Below, in pieces: positions 19,934-28,775 of a DNA stretch of 64,000 nucleotides (within the stretch, counting starts at the first letter, position 1; each line of letters starts with the position of its first letter). Where the stretch lies: positions 5,022,001-5,086,000 of the forward strand of contig NZ_CP079865.1 in the NCBI RefSeq assembly GCF_025263565.1, written 5' to 3'. The notes below the pieces were generated by a model. That model had not been told where the DNA came from. It made no database searches and saw only the letters and a list, made by a program, of their open reading frames with translations. The position numbers and the translations under genes were made by a program. Source of the stretch: Mycobacterium sp. SMC-8. GTDB lineage: Bacteria > Actinomycetota > Actinomycetes > Mycobacteriales > Mycobacteriaceae.

Positions 19934-20953
19934 GTGGTGCACCACCGACTCGCGCGACCAGACGCGCCGGCCGATCGTGGGGCCACTGACGTCACCGAGA
20001 TCATCGCCTTCGGCGAGTTCGGCGCGTTGCTGGATATGGCCAATTGTCGCAGCGATCCGTTCGCTATGGACTTCGAGGTGTTGAGCGCACCGGAACTCGA
20101 CGACCTCAACGATGTGGCCGATGAGTCGCCACGGCTGCTGCTCCCACCGAAAGGTGCCACGAAGGCAGCGTCACCGACCGTGCCGGCTCCCGTCGGCGGG
20201 GCACGTCTTAGGGAACGTCCACCGCCGTCTCGGGCGCAGTCGGGCGCTACCCTCCGCGCATCTGGCGGAGCGCATCGACGAACCCCCGCGGCCACCGGTG
20301 CGGTGCACAGCAGGTTGGTCATCACTGCTATCGCCGTCGGCGCGATCGCCGCCGCAGCGAACGCAGCGGTCGACGAAACCGAGGCGCAGCAGCCGGTTTT
20401 GGTCGCCGACTCTGCGGCGTCCCCGACTGCCCTCCCCGACGCCTCGGGGATGCAGATCATCCCTGTGGCAAACGGTTTCGATGCTGGGATCCATCGACAG
20501 GAATTGGCCAACGGCGCGGCCTTCGCTCAGGAGCGGGCGCAGCGGGAGGCGCGACTTCGGCGCCCCCAGTTCACCTTTCCTGCCCGAGGCATCCTGACAT
20601 CGGGCTTCGGAGCCCGGTGGGGCACCCTGCACGCCGGACTCGACATCGCCAACGCCGTCGGCACTCCGATCTACGCCGCATCCGATGGCGACGTGATTGC
20701 CTCCGGTCCGACACCGGGTTTCGGCATGTGGGTCAAGATCCTTGCCGCGGACGGCACAGTTACGCTCTACGGTCACATCGACACCACGATGGTGCAAACG
20801 GGCCAGCGGGTGATGGCCGGCGACCAGATCGCCACCATGGGCAACCGAGGCAATTCGACGGGACCGCACCTGCACTTCGAGGTGCACCGCAACGGATCGG
20901 TCAAGACCGATCCGATGGCGTGGTTGGGGGAACGGGGAGTGCCTAACGGCTAG
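19934..20953 (+). CDS. M23-family peptidoglycan endopeptidase
   Basis: The 339-residue protein has a disordered, Pro/Arg-rich N-terminal region and a hydrophobic anchor (RLVITAIAVGAIAAAANAA, about 118-137). A short helical stretch leads to a C-terminal LytM/M23 domain beginning GILTSGFGARWGTLHAGLDIA (His and Asp zinc ligands) and ending GPHLHFEVH (HxH). LytM proteins cleave peptide cross-links or activate other hydrolases at the cell wall. The start is a GTG, and earlier or later starts cannot be excluded. It is divergent from ctaD and followed by a strong terminator at 21017-21051. Confidence 0.88.
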   Translation: MVHHRLARPDAPADRGATDVTEIIAFGEFGALLDMANCRSDPFAMDFEVLSAPELDDLNDVADESPRLLLPPKGATKAASPTVPAPVGGARLRERPPPSRAQSGATLRASGGAHRRTPAATGAVHSRLVITAIAVGAIAAAANAAVDETEAQQPVLVADSAASPTALPDASGMQIIPVANGFDAGIHRQELANGAAFAQERAQREARLRRPQFTFPARGILTSGFGARWGTLHAGLDIANAVGTPIYAASDGDVIASGPTPGFGMWVKILAADGTVTLYGHIDTTMVQTGQRVMAGDQIATMGNRGNSTGPHLHFEVHRNGSVKTDPMAWLGERGVPNG

Positions 20954-21016
20954 GGCAGCTGCCTGACCGTCTACACAATGCGAGCACAGCCGTCTCACGA
21001 AGACAACTCCCCAGGA

Positions 21017-21051
21017 GAGGCCGGGCGATCAGAGGCGGAAGGCCCGGCCTC
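21017..21051 (+). terminator. GC-rich hairpin between the M23 gene and blaI
   Basis: A perfect 10-bp stem, GAGGCCGGGC with GCCCGGCCTC, encloses a 15-nt loop 64 bp after the M23 stop. There is no T-tract, as is usual for mycobacterial terminators. Confidence 0.55.
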
Positions 21052-21098
21052 GCCGCCGCATCGCTAAAGCATGCCCGCTGCGGAAAGCTAGCAGCCAG

Positions 21099-21114
21099 CT
21101 ACTGACGTCAGTAG
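21099..21114 (+). promoter_or_regulatory. Perfect 16-bp palindrome upstream of the BlaI-type gene
   Basis: CTACTGACGTCAGTAG is a perfect palindrome 120 bp before the blaI start. The outer halves CTAC/GTAG are those of the recurrent 19-bp site, but the spacing is N8 rather than N11. It is a plausible autoregulatory operator. A further CTACCTACTGACC half-like stretch is at 21203-21215. Confidence 0.6.
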
Positions 21115-21233
21115 AATCACGTCGAGCCCGGCTGGCCGCCGCGCGATCACAGTCGGCGCCGTGTGCTCACTTCAGCGCCGGCACACCGATCGACACCGTA
21201 AGCTACCTACTGACCAATTCAGGAGGTTCGAAC

Positions 21234-21620
21234 ATGGCTCGGGTGCGTGGCTTCGGAGAACTCGAGGCGTCAATCATGGATCGCCTCTGGAACCGAGACC
21301 CCGAGGCCGACAGCACGGTACGGGACATCTTCGACGAGTTGAGCACCGAACGCCACATCGCGTACACCACAGTGATGTCGACGATGGACAACTTGCACGG
21401 AAAGGGTTGGCTGTCGCGTGAACGCGACGGCAAGGCTTACCGCTACCGGCCGACCCTGACCCGCGAGGAGCACAGTGCACGACTCATGCTGGAGGCACTG
21501 AGCGGCGGCGGTCGATCAGAGGCGGTCCTGAGTCATTTCGTGGCGCAGATCGACGCCGAAGAATCCGCTGACTTGCGTGCTGCGCTGCGGCGCCTGGCCC
21601 GCAAGTCAAGTCGCCGATGA
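21234..21620 (+). CDS. blaI: BlaI/MecI-family transcriptional repressor
   Basis: The 128-residue protein is of the penicillinase-repressor type. An N-terminal winged helix (ELEASIMDRLW, VRDIFDELS, HIAYTTVMSTMDNLHGKGWLSRER) is followed by a dimerisation helix bundle. It is preceded by a clear AGGAGG at 21221-21226, 7 bp before the ATG. The gene overlaps the M56 peptidase gene by 4 bp (ATGA), the classical blaI-blaR1 arrangement. Family members bind dyads with TAC/GTA half-sites. A perfect CTAC/GTAG palindrome lies upstream and related 19-bp dyads precede many genes in this window, so this is the best candidate for the controller of that group. Confidence 0.93.
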   Translation: MARVRGFGELEASIMDRLWNRDPEADSTVRDIFDELSTERHIAYTTVMSTMDNLHGKGWLSRERDGKAYRYRPTLTREEHSARLMLEALSGGGRSEAVLSHFVAQIDAEESADLRAALRRLARKSSRR

Positions 21621-22561
21621 CCGTCGCGGCGGCGTTGCTGCTGTACGTCGCGGCAGTCCTGTCCATCGGACCGAAGGTGCTGGTCCACATCACCGCCGAC
21701 GGCGGGGCTCCGCGCCTGGCGATAGCCGCGTGGATCACCGCTGTCGTGACGGTTCTCGGCTGCTCGGTTGCCGCCGCCGCGCTGCTGCTCATCGAAGCCG
21801 CTGGGCATTGGGACAGCCCCGACGCGCTGCTCGTCACGTGCCTAGAACGTCTGCGCGCCATTCTCGTCGGCCACGCCGGGTGGCCGGCACGAATCGTCGC
21901 AACCGTCGCGGTAGCCATCGCGGTCGGAAGTCTGATCGCCGTCGTCATTCGCCTGAGCCGCGCTCTGGGCCGGATGCGCACCCACACCTTCGCGCACGCC
22001 GACGCCGTACGCCTGGTGGGCAGGTCACACGGAAGCGACGTCGTGGTCATCGAGGCATCCGAGCCTGCGGCGTATTGCGTGGCGGGCCGCCCACCGGCGA
22101 TCGTAGTGACCTCCGCAGCTCTTGCCGCACTCAATGAAAGCCAACTAGCGGCCGTCGTCGCCCACGAGCGTGCTCACCTCGACGGCCGGCACGCCTACAT
22201 CGTTGCCGCGGCGCGCGGCCTGACCGCCGCGCTGCCCACATGCGGGCTCTTCGCGAGCGCAGCCAGCCACATCAGTTCTCTGTTGGAGATGTGCGCCGAC
22301 GATGCGGCCGCTCGTCGCCATGGCCGTCAGCCGCTGCTCGCGGGGTTGTTGACCCTCGCGGGTGCCACCGCCCCGGCTCAGGGTCTGGCCGCCGCCGGTA
22401 TCGCCGTGCTCGCCCGTGCCGAGCGGTTGTCGAAGCCACCACGACGGTTCGCCCGCATCCAGACCCAAGTCACGCTCAGCGGTGCAGTAGCAGCGATGGC
22501 CGCCACACCCTTGGCGATCGTCACTCTGTCGCTATCGGGCGTACTGATCTGCTTCGCGTGA
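21617..22561 (+). CDS. M56-family membrane metallopeptidase (BlaR1/MecR1-like, without sensor domain)
   Basis: The 314-residue protein has N-terminal and central membrane helices, a cytoplasmic zinc-peptidase motif HERAH (residues 183-187) and a C-terminal hydrophobic segment. Staphylococcal BlaR1/MecR1 carry an extra penicillin-binding sensor domain of about 250 residues, which is absent here, as in other actinobacterial M56 proteins. It probably inactivates the BlaI partner when activated, but the signal is unknown. Given the neighbours it could be envelope damage, redox state or copper rather than a beta-lactam. It is translationally coupled to blaI. Confidence 0.88.
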   Translation: MTVAAALLLYVAAVLSIGPKVLVHITADGGAPRLAIAAWITAVVTVLGCSVAAAALLLIEAAGHWDSPDALLVTCLERLRAILVGHAGWPARIVATVAVAIAVGSLIAVVIRLSRALGRMRTHTFAHADAVRLVGRSHGSDVVVIEASEPAAYCVAGRPPAIVVTSAALAALNESQLAAVVAHERAHLDGRHAYIVAAARGLTAALPTCGLFASAASHISSLLEMCADDAAARRHGRQPLLAGLLTLAGATAPAQGLAAAGIAVLARAERLSKPPRRFARIQTQVTLSGAVAAMAATPLAIVTLSLSGVLICFA

Positions 22562-22682
22562 GCGGCTCACCGCGCTTAAGGACTTCACGACATTCTTGGC
22601 GCATCCAAATACCGCGCTGCACGGCGTCGTTGCGCCGTAAATGCGGCTACGGCAGGGTCGTGGCGCTTCAGCGGCTGGCTGG

Positions 22683-22886
22683 CTAGAGGTGCGGGAGGCC
22701 GCCCATGCCCGCAAGGTGAGCGGCGGCCGGGTCGGCCACAACCATGGCCAACACCGCCAAACCCAGGGCCAACAGTAGCGCCGTCGCGATCCATCGGCGG
22801 GCCAGTCGACCCGTCGGCCGCACGTGACGCTGGTGAGGCCAACTCGACCGCGGTCCGTGGCAGGACACGGCCAGTGCGCTCTTCAC
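22683..22886 (-). CDS. Small membrane protein under a CTAC-N11-GTAT dyad
   Basis: The 67-residue product (GTG start) has a basic N-terminus, one membrane helix (RWIATALLLALGLAVLAMVVA, about 31-51) and a short tail AHLAGMGGLPHL with two His and a Met that could bind metal. It is too short for homology recognition. The main support is the dyad at 22896-22914, 10 bp upstream of the start, in a divergent arrangement with the DUF305 gene. Confidence 0.5.
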   Translation of the reverse strand: MKSALAVSCHGPRSSWPHQRHVRPTGRLARRWIATALLLALGLAVLAMVVADPAAAHLAGMGGLPHL

Positions 22887-22895
22887 ACCACCAAT

Positions 22896-22914
22896 CTACT
22901 ATGTGACTACGTAT
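22896..22914. promoter_or_regulatory. CTAC-N11-GTAT dyad in a divergent promoter
   Basis: CTAC-TATGTGACTAC-GTAT is nearly identical in layout to the ccdA/L,D-transpeptidase site: CTACTAT, three bases, then ACTACGTA. It lies between the small membrane protein (minus) and the DUF305 lipoprotein (plus). Confidence 0.65.
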
Positions 22915-23051
22915 GTGGCCATTGCTTCGCATTTTTGCGTTACGAGGGTCGGCGATGGGGTCACCCCTAAGGTGTAGGCGGCCTTCTGACCGGGCTTCGG
23001 CGGGCAACGATATCACCGTCGCTCCATGCAGGCGGCGATGAAAGGGACCGC

Positions 23052-23690
23052 GTGCGCGACGATCTGAGAACGGGCACCGGGCGACCGGTCCGCGCGGCGT
23101 GGGTGGCACTCGCAGGTGTGACGATGATCATCGTCGCGGGCTGCGGCGACACGGACCGTGTGTCGTCGCCGGGTCCTTCGAGCGCCGCGGGTGCCGTCGC
23201 CGACCAGCCGCACACTCGGTTCGACGTCTTGTTCGCCTTCGACATCATCGACCACAGCGGTCAAGCTGTTGCATTGAGCAATTCGACCACCGTCAAGCAA
23301 GGCATCGCACCCGAGATCCGGGACATCGCCAGACAAATCAGCGCGGGCAGCACCACCTACGTCAACGAGCTGCAGGCGCTCCTCGTCGATTGGGGATTCA
23401 CCCCCATGACCGTCGGGCCCCGTCCTGCGGCGGGCAAGCCCAACGTCGCAGTTGCGCCGGGTGAACATCCGCTCGCCGTGGACGCCGACGTCCGTCGCGT
23501 CACCAGCGCGACCGGGACGGGTGCGGCGGGCCAATATCTGGAGTTGATGATCCGACAGCACCGTTTCACGATCTCGGCCGCGCGTGACCAGCTGGAAGCA
23601 GGGTCGAATCCTCGGGCGATGGCGATCGCGCGATCGCTCATCGAAAGCCAGCAAAGCGAGATCTCCGTCATGGAGACCCTGCAGCCCTGA
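23052..23690 (+). CDS. DUF305-like lipoprotein, partly degenerate
   Basis: The 212-residue protein has an N-terminal signal and lipobox (MIIVAGC, Cys about 35). The body matches DUF305: a first motif DVLFAFDIIDHSGQAVALS, where the usual double His has become HS, and a second block YLELMIRQHRFTISAARDQ followed by ESQQSEISVMETL, where the family has an EI-M helix. DUF305 proteins are small helical, often His/Met-rich, and frequently found with copper resistance. Loss of one motif His suggests altered or lost metal binding. The start is GTG. The site at 22896-22914 lies upstream. Confidence 0.75.
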   Translation: MRDDLRTGTGRPVRAAWVALAGVTMIIVAGCGDTDRVSSPGPSSAAGAVADQPHTRFDVLFAFDIIDHSGQAVALSNSTTVKQGIAPEIRDIARQISAGSTTYVNELQALLVDWGFTPMTVGPRPAAGKPNVAVAPGEHPLAVDADVRRVTSATGTGAAGQYLELMIRQHRFTISAARDQLEAGSNPRAMAIARSLIESQQSEISVMETLQP

Positions 23691-23752
23691 CGATGTCGCT
23701 GGCGACCTGGGTCTGGCGTCGAATTGATGGCCGCCGCGTTGTCGTCACGGCG

Positions 23753-24748
23753 TCAGTCGTGCTCGTTGGCGGTGCTCGGCACGTCGGTCGGTGGTCGCCG
23801 CTGTTGGTGCAGTCCGCGCAGAAACGCGTTGTAGGCCGCCAGTTCCGCGTCGTCGCGTTCGACGTCGGCCTCTCTTTTCTTCGACTCCGACTCCTCATCA
23901 CGGCGCCATCGGATGGCGAAGATCACTGTGGTCAGCAGCGCGACGGGCTCGCCGTAGGACCACGCCAAGGCGCCAGCAACCCCCTGGTCGGCGACGGGGT
24001 CGACGTTCCAGTCCGGCGGAGGTTGGGCGAAGGTCTCGGTGAGCGTGCGCGGTGCCATCATCAGGATGACGCCGATGAAGACGTGCAGCGGCATTTCGAC
24101 GAAGATGTCGAAGAAGCGGCCCAGGTTGCTCTGCCGGACCGGCAAGGGACCGGTCGACAGGATCGGCAGGATGAACAACATACCGCTGGTGAGGAAGAAC
24201 ACCTGCAGTGTGACGTGTCCGGCCACGCTGGACGCCGCCGCGTCGAAGAGGTCGGAAAGGTACAGGCCGTAGTAGCTCAACAGGAACACCGGAATGGTGA
24301 AGCCGGGGTGCAGCACGATCCTGCTCGCCCGGCAGCGCAGGCCGCCCAGCGCGGCGATCACGACGTAGCGTCCGAGTCCACGATGAGGCGTGGACCTGAG
24401 GAGCAGCCGGCCGGGCGCACCCAGCACGAGCAGCGGCGGAACGAGGATCGACAGCGTGAGGTGCTGGAACATGAAGGCACTGAACAGTCGGTAGCCGTAG
24501 CCGTCAATGGCCAGGCCCGTCACCGCCGCCAAGGCGATACAGCCGGCCAGGAAGCTCGCCGTGCGCGTCCACGCCCATTGGCGGCCCCGGCATCTGATGA
24601 CTCGAACGGCAAGCAGGTACCACACCGCCAAAACAATTGCCAATACCGGCAGTATCGGAACCGGCGGCGGTAACCAACCGAGCATCGCCCATAGCGACGG
24701 CGGTGAGGTGGGGAGCACCACCTGACCGATCACGGGGCAGCCCACCAT
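23753..24748 (-). CDS. CtaG-family cytochrome c oxidase assembly membrane protein
   Basis: The 331-residue protein has about seven membrane helices and CtaG (caa3 type) hallmarks: RLFSAFMFQHLTLSILVPPLLVLGAP, LLSYYGLYLSDLFD, a conserved His in VAGHVTLQVFFLTSG, and EMPLHVFIGV. The C-terminal tail is long, charged and cytoplasmic. CtaG proteins help insert copper into the oxidase. The gene lies 70 bp after the TlpA-like gene on the same strand, so they probably form one unit under the dyad at 25726-25744. This is the second CtaG domain in the window, after the CopD-CtaG fusion. Confidence 0.9.
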   Translation of the reverse strand: MVGCPVIGQVVLPTSPPSLWAMLGWLPPPVPILPVLAIVLAVWYLLAVRVIRCRGRQWAWTRTASFLAGCIALAAVTGLAIDGYGYRLFSAFMFQHLTLSILVPPLLVLGAPGRLLLRSTPHRGLGRYVVIAALGGLRCRASRIVLHPGFTIPVFLLSYYGLYLSDLFDAAASSVAGHVTLQVFFLTSGMLFILPILSTGPLPVRQSNLGRFFDIFVEMPLHVFIGVILMMAPRTLTETFAQPPPDWNVDPVADQGVAGALAWSYGEPVALLTTVIFAIRWRRDEESESKKREADVERDDAELAAYNAFLRGLHQQRRPPTDVPSTANEHD

Positions 24749-24818
24749 CGAGTCGCGGCGTTGCGCCCGAGTGTCGGCCGCGCCCCGCGGCGACGTGCAG
24801 CCGGGGCGGGGTCGCCGT

Positions 24819-25466
24819 TCATCGCGGGGGCCCTGAGCCGGTTGTGGTCTCGGCGGCGAGGCGACGGACCACCGGTTCGAGATCCTCGGCGAGCAGCGCC
24901 CGCAGGAACACCGCGGCGACGCGATGCGACCGGTCCAAGACGATGGTGGACGGGATGACGGTGGTGGGATATCTCGCGCCCAAGGCGATCATCGTGCGCA
25001 TCGGTGGGTCGTAGATCGACGGGAAGGTGACCTTGCGATCGACGATGAAGTCAACCGCAGCTTGGCGGTTGTTGTCGCGGACGTCGATGCCCAGGAAGGC
25101 GACTCCCTCGTCCCGGGTCGCGTCGTACACCCTTTGCAGCTCCGGCATCTCGGTGCGACAGGGACCGCACCACTGACCCCACACGTTGATCACCACCACC
25201 TGCTCGGCGAAGTCGTCAAGTGACAACGTGCGGTTGGGGTACATCAGGTCGGGTCCGCGTATCAGCCCCGGGCGACCACGACTCTGCGGCGGGTCGTAGA
25301 AGATGTCGACCTGCCCGCCCGGCGACACGAACTCGAACGTGCCACCCTGCGCGACGGCGTCGTCTCCGCTGGAGCATCCGGACACTGCGGCGCCGAGCAG
25401 TACCGCGCTCAAACCCGCGACGATGCCACGCCGTACCACCAGTGACCAATGTATCGGGGGTCGCAT
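24819..25466 (-). CDS. TlpA/ResA-like thioredoxin lipoprotein
   Basis: The protein has about 215 residues from the Met at 25466; the frame stays open to 25541. That start gives a lipoprotein signal peptide ending AAVSGCSSG. The thioredoxin domain carries NVWGQWCGPCRTEMPEL (WCGPC active site) and a later cis-Pro region (YPTTVIPSTIVLD). The domain is the TlpA/ResA type that reduces apocytochrome c haem motifs or copper-site cysteines, using electrons delivered through CcdA. Its position beside a CtaG gene favours oxidase assembly. The upstream dyad is about 260 bp away, so the leader is unusually long or the start is misjudged. Confidence 0.9.
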   Translation of the reverse strand: MRPPIHWSLVVRRGIVAGLSAVLLGAAVSGCSSGDDAVAQGGTFEFVSPGGQVDIFYDPPQSRGRPGLIRGPDLMYPNRTLSLDDFAEQVVVINVWGQWCGPCRTEMPELQRVYDATRDEGVAFLGIDVRDNNRQAAVDFIVDRKVTFPSIYDPPMRTMIALGARYPTTVIPSTIVLDRSHRVAAVFLRALLAEDLEPVVRRLAAETTTGSGPPR

Positions 25467-25725
25467 CCGTCGCCGACGCTCAACGCCCACGTCCAGCCTT
25501 GACGGCGACATTCGGGGCGCATCGGTGAGTCGACGAGTCATTCAAGTGCCACTCACGCTGGGTTGCTCCGATACGGGCCCGCCGAGTCGAAGCCGCGCGA
25601 CGTGGTGCGTGACCCGTGCATCGACACGACGACCTCCGTGACTGGACGTTGGGCGCAGGCACCGCGGCCGCTCGAGCGAGCACCGGCGGCGCCCCTGCTG
25701 CCAGGGCCGGTCAGCCCGGCACCTT

Positions 25726-25744
25726 CTACGTAGAGACTACGTAA
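25726..25744 (-). promoter_or_regulatory. CTAC-N11-GTAA dyad upstream of the TlpA-CtaG unit
   Basis: CTAC-GTAGAGACTAC-GTAA includes the palindrome CTACGTAG and the same ACTACGTA right half as the sites at 7895 and 22896. The nearest downstream gene on the minus strand is the TlpA-like gene. Confidence 0.6.
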
Positions 25745-26187
25745 ATGGTAGCGCAATGGCTTCACGGCGAATGACGGGACGACATTGATGAGGCGTTTCA
25801 ACAATGCGGGCGATCTATTGGCGCAGGAGCGTCTGGTGGCCGACGCTAACGCCGTTGGCAATCGTCGGCGGAGCCGCGATCATCAGAGCGTGCAGCGGTC
25901 TACCAACGCCGCGGCAGGCGCAGCGATCCGAAGGGTCGTCGATAAGGGCACCCCCTTACGATCTGCGTGTTCCGGACTTACAGACGTCGGTCACCGAGGG
26001 CGACGTCGGAGATCGGTGGAGTCGTCGGTTACGGTCAGCGCTGCTGCCGGGCGTGCTGGGCCTGACGATGACCGTGGGCAACGGGCGTCAAGACGATGCC
26101 ATCTCCGTGGGCTAGGACAAGACGCCGACCGAGAGGGGGCACTTGATCCGTGTTGTCCGACGGCTGATCATTCACTCGCCGTTCAGG
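25745..26187. other. Region without a firm gene
   Basis: These 443 bp lie upstream of the small membrane gene's 3' end. A plus frame 25804-26115 begins with a possible membrane helix (WWPTLTPLAIVGGAAIIRACSG) and lies 60 bp beyond the dyad. It could be a small regulated gene, but its C-terminal half looks random. It is not called. Confidence 0.4.
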
Positions 26188-27170
<983 letters not shown>

Positions 27171-27185
27171 CTACTGAGTCGCTAC

Positions 27186-27204
27186 CTACTATTGCACACA
27201 GTAA
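27186..27204 (-). promoter_or_regulatory. CTAC-N11-GTAA dyad upstream of ctaE
   Basis: CTAC-TATTGCACACA-GTAA lies 34 bp before the ctaE start. Two further CTAC elements, at 27171 and 27182, are spaced 11 bp apart. Confidence 0.65.
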
Positions 27205-27379
27205 ATGTGCGACAGTTGCGTCGTTGGATGCCGTGGTGCGATTCGACCGGAACATTCAGCGGGAGTTCGCTTTTGAGCCCCGCCCGGCGCGACGGAGCAT
27301 GCGCAATGGGCGCGTACGGCCGAGGAGCATCGCCCTGGGCGTGGACATTGAACGCGGTTACTCGTAATCTTTCCGTGAC

Positions 27380-27398
27380 CTACGTAGCTAGACCATAG
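27380..27398 (+). promoter_or_regulatory. CTAC-N11-ATAG dyad upstream of the NlpC/P60 gene
   Basis: CTAC-GTAGCTAGACC-ATAG contains the palindrome CTACGTAG and ends one base before the first possible ATG of the hydrolase. Confidence 0.55.
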
Positions 27399-28523
27399 AT
27401 GTCCCTGCGGTGTAAGGACTGTGTTTTGAGGATGAACCGCCCTGCCGCGGTATGCCGCTCGGCGGGTGCTCTCGTCATGGCAATCGTGCTCGCACTGACT
27501 CTCGGCGACTCTGCCGGGACTGGGTGGGCCGACCCGGCTGCCGACGCCCTGGCTCGATTGACGGAGTTCTCACGAGAAGCCGAGCGGACCACGGAAGCGG
27601 TGTATTCGGCCGAACTGGACCTCGAGGCGAAACTCGGGGCGCAGCGCAGGGCTGAGGATCGTCAACGCACCGAACTCGAAGCGATGACCGCGGCGCGAGC
27701 CGACCTCGGTGAGTATCAGGCCGCCGTGAATCAGGTGGCGGCCGCGGCGTACATGGGTGGTTCGACCAGCACGATCAGCGCGGCGCTGACCGCGGAGTCC
27801 CCCCAACGCCTGCTCGACGAACTCTCCTCGAGCAGGGTGATGGCCACTCACATGTCGAACCGCATCAGCGCCTTTCGCGCCGCATCAACCCGTGCCGACG
27901 AAGCCGCGCTCGCGGCGCAGTCATCAGCGCTGGCAGCTCGTACTGCCGCGGAGCAGGCGTCGGCCGTCCGCGCGGACCTGCAGTCGAAGCAGAGCCGGCT
28001 GCGAACACAGATCGCCGAAGTAGAGGCGCTATACCGCGCACTGACCCCCGATCAACGTGCAGCGCTCGCGGACCCTGGGCCGATGCCGCCCGCGCCGCCG
28101 GTCCCGCCAGCGGCCAACCCGGCCATCATGGCGATGCCCGAGGCGATACCACCGGTGGGGCCGGGTCCGTCCAGCTCACCCGAGGGGACCGGGGTCGTGC
28201 AGGCGGCGTTGACCCGTGTGGGTGCGCCCTATTCGTGGGGTGCGACAGGACCAGATGCCTTCGACTGCTCGGGGCTGATCAAGTGGGCGTTTCTGCAGAA
28301 TGGTAAGTCGCTCCCGCGGTCGAGTCAGGCGCTCGCGGCGGGCGGACAACCCGTGGCGACGACCGAGGTACAGCCCGGCGACATAGTCACCTTCTACTCG
28401 GACGCCTCACACGCGGGCATCTACATCGGCGATGGGAACATGGTGCACGCCTCGACGTACGGCACTCCGGTGAAGGTGGCGCCGATCTCCTCGGCGCCGA
28501 TCTACAACGTGCGCCGCTACTAG
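27399..28523 (+). CDS. RipA-like NlpC/P60 peptidoglycan endopeptidase
   Basis: The frame has 374 codons. A start at 27432 (MNRPAAVCRSAG) would give the cleaner signal peptide, ending near GWADP. Residues about 45-215 are long Ala/Glu-rich helices typical of the RipA/RipC coiled-coil arm. A Pro-rich linker (PMPPAPPVPPAANP) follows, then the C-terminal NlpC/P60 catalytic domain with DAFDCSGLIKWAF (catalytic Cys) and HAGIYIGDGNMVHAS (catalytic His), ending APIYNVRRY as in RipA. It hydrolyses D-Glu-mDAP bonds in the cell wall during growth and division. It is divergent from ctaE and each gene has its own dyad. Confidence 0.92.
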   Translation: MSLRCKDCVLRMNRPAAVCRSAGALVMAIVLALTLGDSAGTGWADPAADALARLTEFSREAERTTEAVYSAELDLEAKLGAQRRAEDRQRTELEAMTAARADLGEYQAAVNQVAAAAYMGGSTSTISAALTAESPQRLLDELSSSRVMATHMSNRISAFRAASTRADEAALAAQSSALAARTAAEQASAVRADLQSKQSRLRTQIAEVEALYRALTPDQRAALADPGPMPPAPPVPPAANPAIMAMPEAIPPVGPGPSSSPEGTGVVQAALTRVGAPYSWGATGPDAFDCSGLIKWAFLQNGKSLPRSSQALAAGGQPVATTEVQPGDIVTFYSDASHAGIYIGDGNMVHASTYGTPVKVAPISSAPIYNVRRY

Positions 28524-28553
28524 CCAGCTACCACAGCGTTGCCCGCTCCCGCG

Positions 28554-28690
28554 GTTCCCGGGAATGTTCCAGTCGCCGAGCCCGTCGGTACCGGACACGG
28601 TGGGTCCCACCGTGTTTACAACTTTGACGACATCGCGGCGTTTGGTGTTGTCGTAGAAGCACTTGTTATCCAGCGTGAGGCATGCGTGAA
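28554..28690 (-). pseudogene. C-terminal remnant of an L,D-transpeptidase
   Basis: One minus frame encodes ACLTLDNKCFYDN then TKRRDVVKVVNTVG and DGLGDWNIPG. This matches the C-terminal end of LdtMt2-type transpeptidases (catalytic GCLN region, FYD, RGD-V-VVNTVG, GDWNIPW). It is only about 45 codons long. The catalytic Gly-Cys segment is altered, the upstream domain is missing and the frame continues into unrelated sequence. It therefore looks like a decayed fragment left between the NlpC/P60 and CopC genes. Two intact L,D-transpeptidases remain elsewhere in the window. Confidence 0.7.
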
Positions 28691-28775
28691 CTGACGTTGG
28701 CGTTGTCAGACGGGAACATACACTCATGTGCGCGGACCGCGTGTTGGCACGACGGACGCGAGCCCAAGGAGGACC

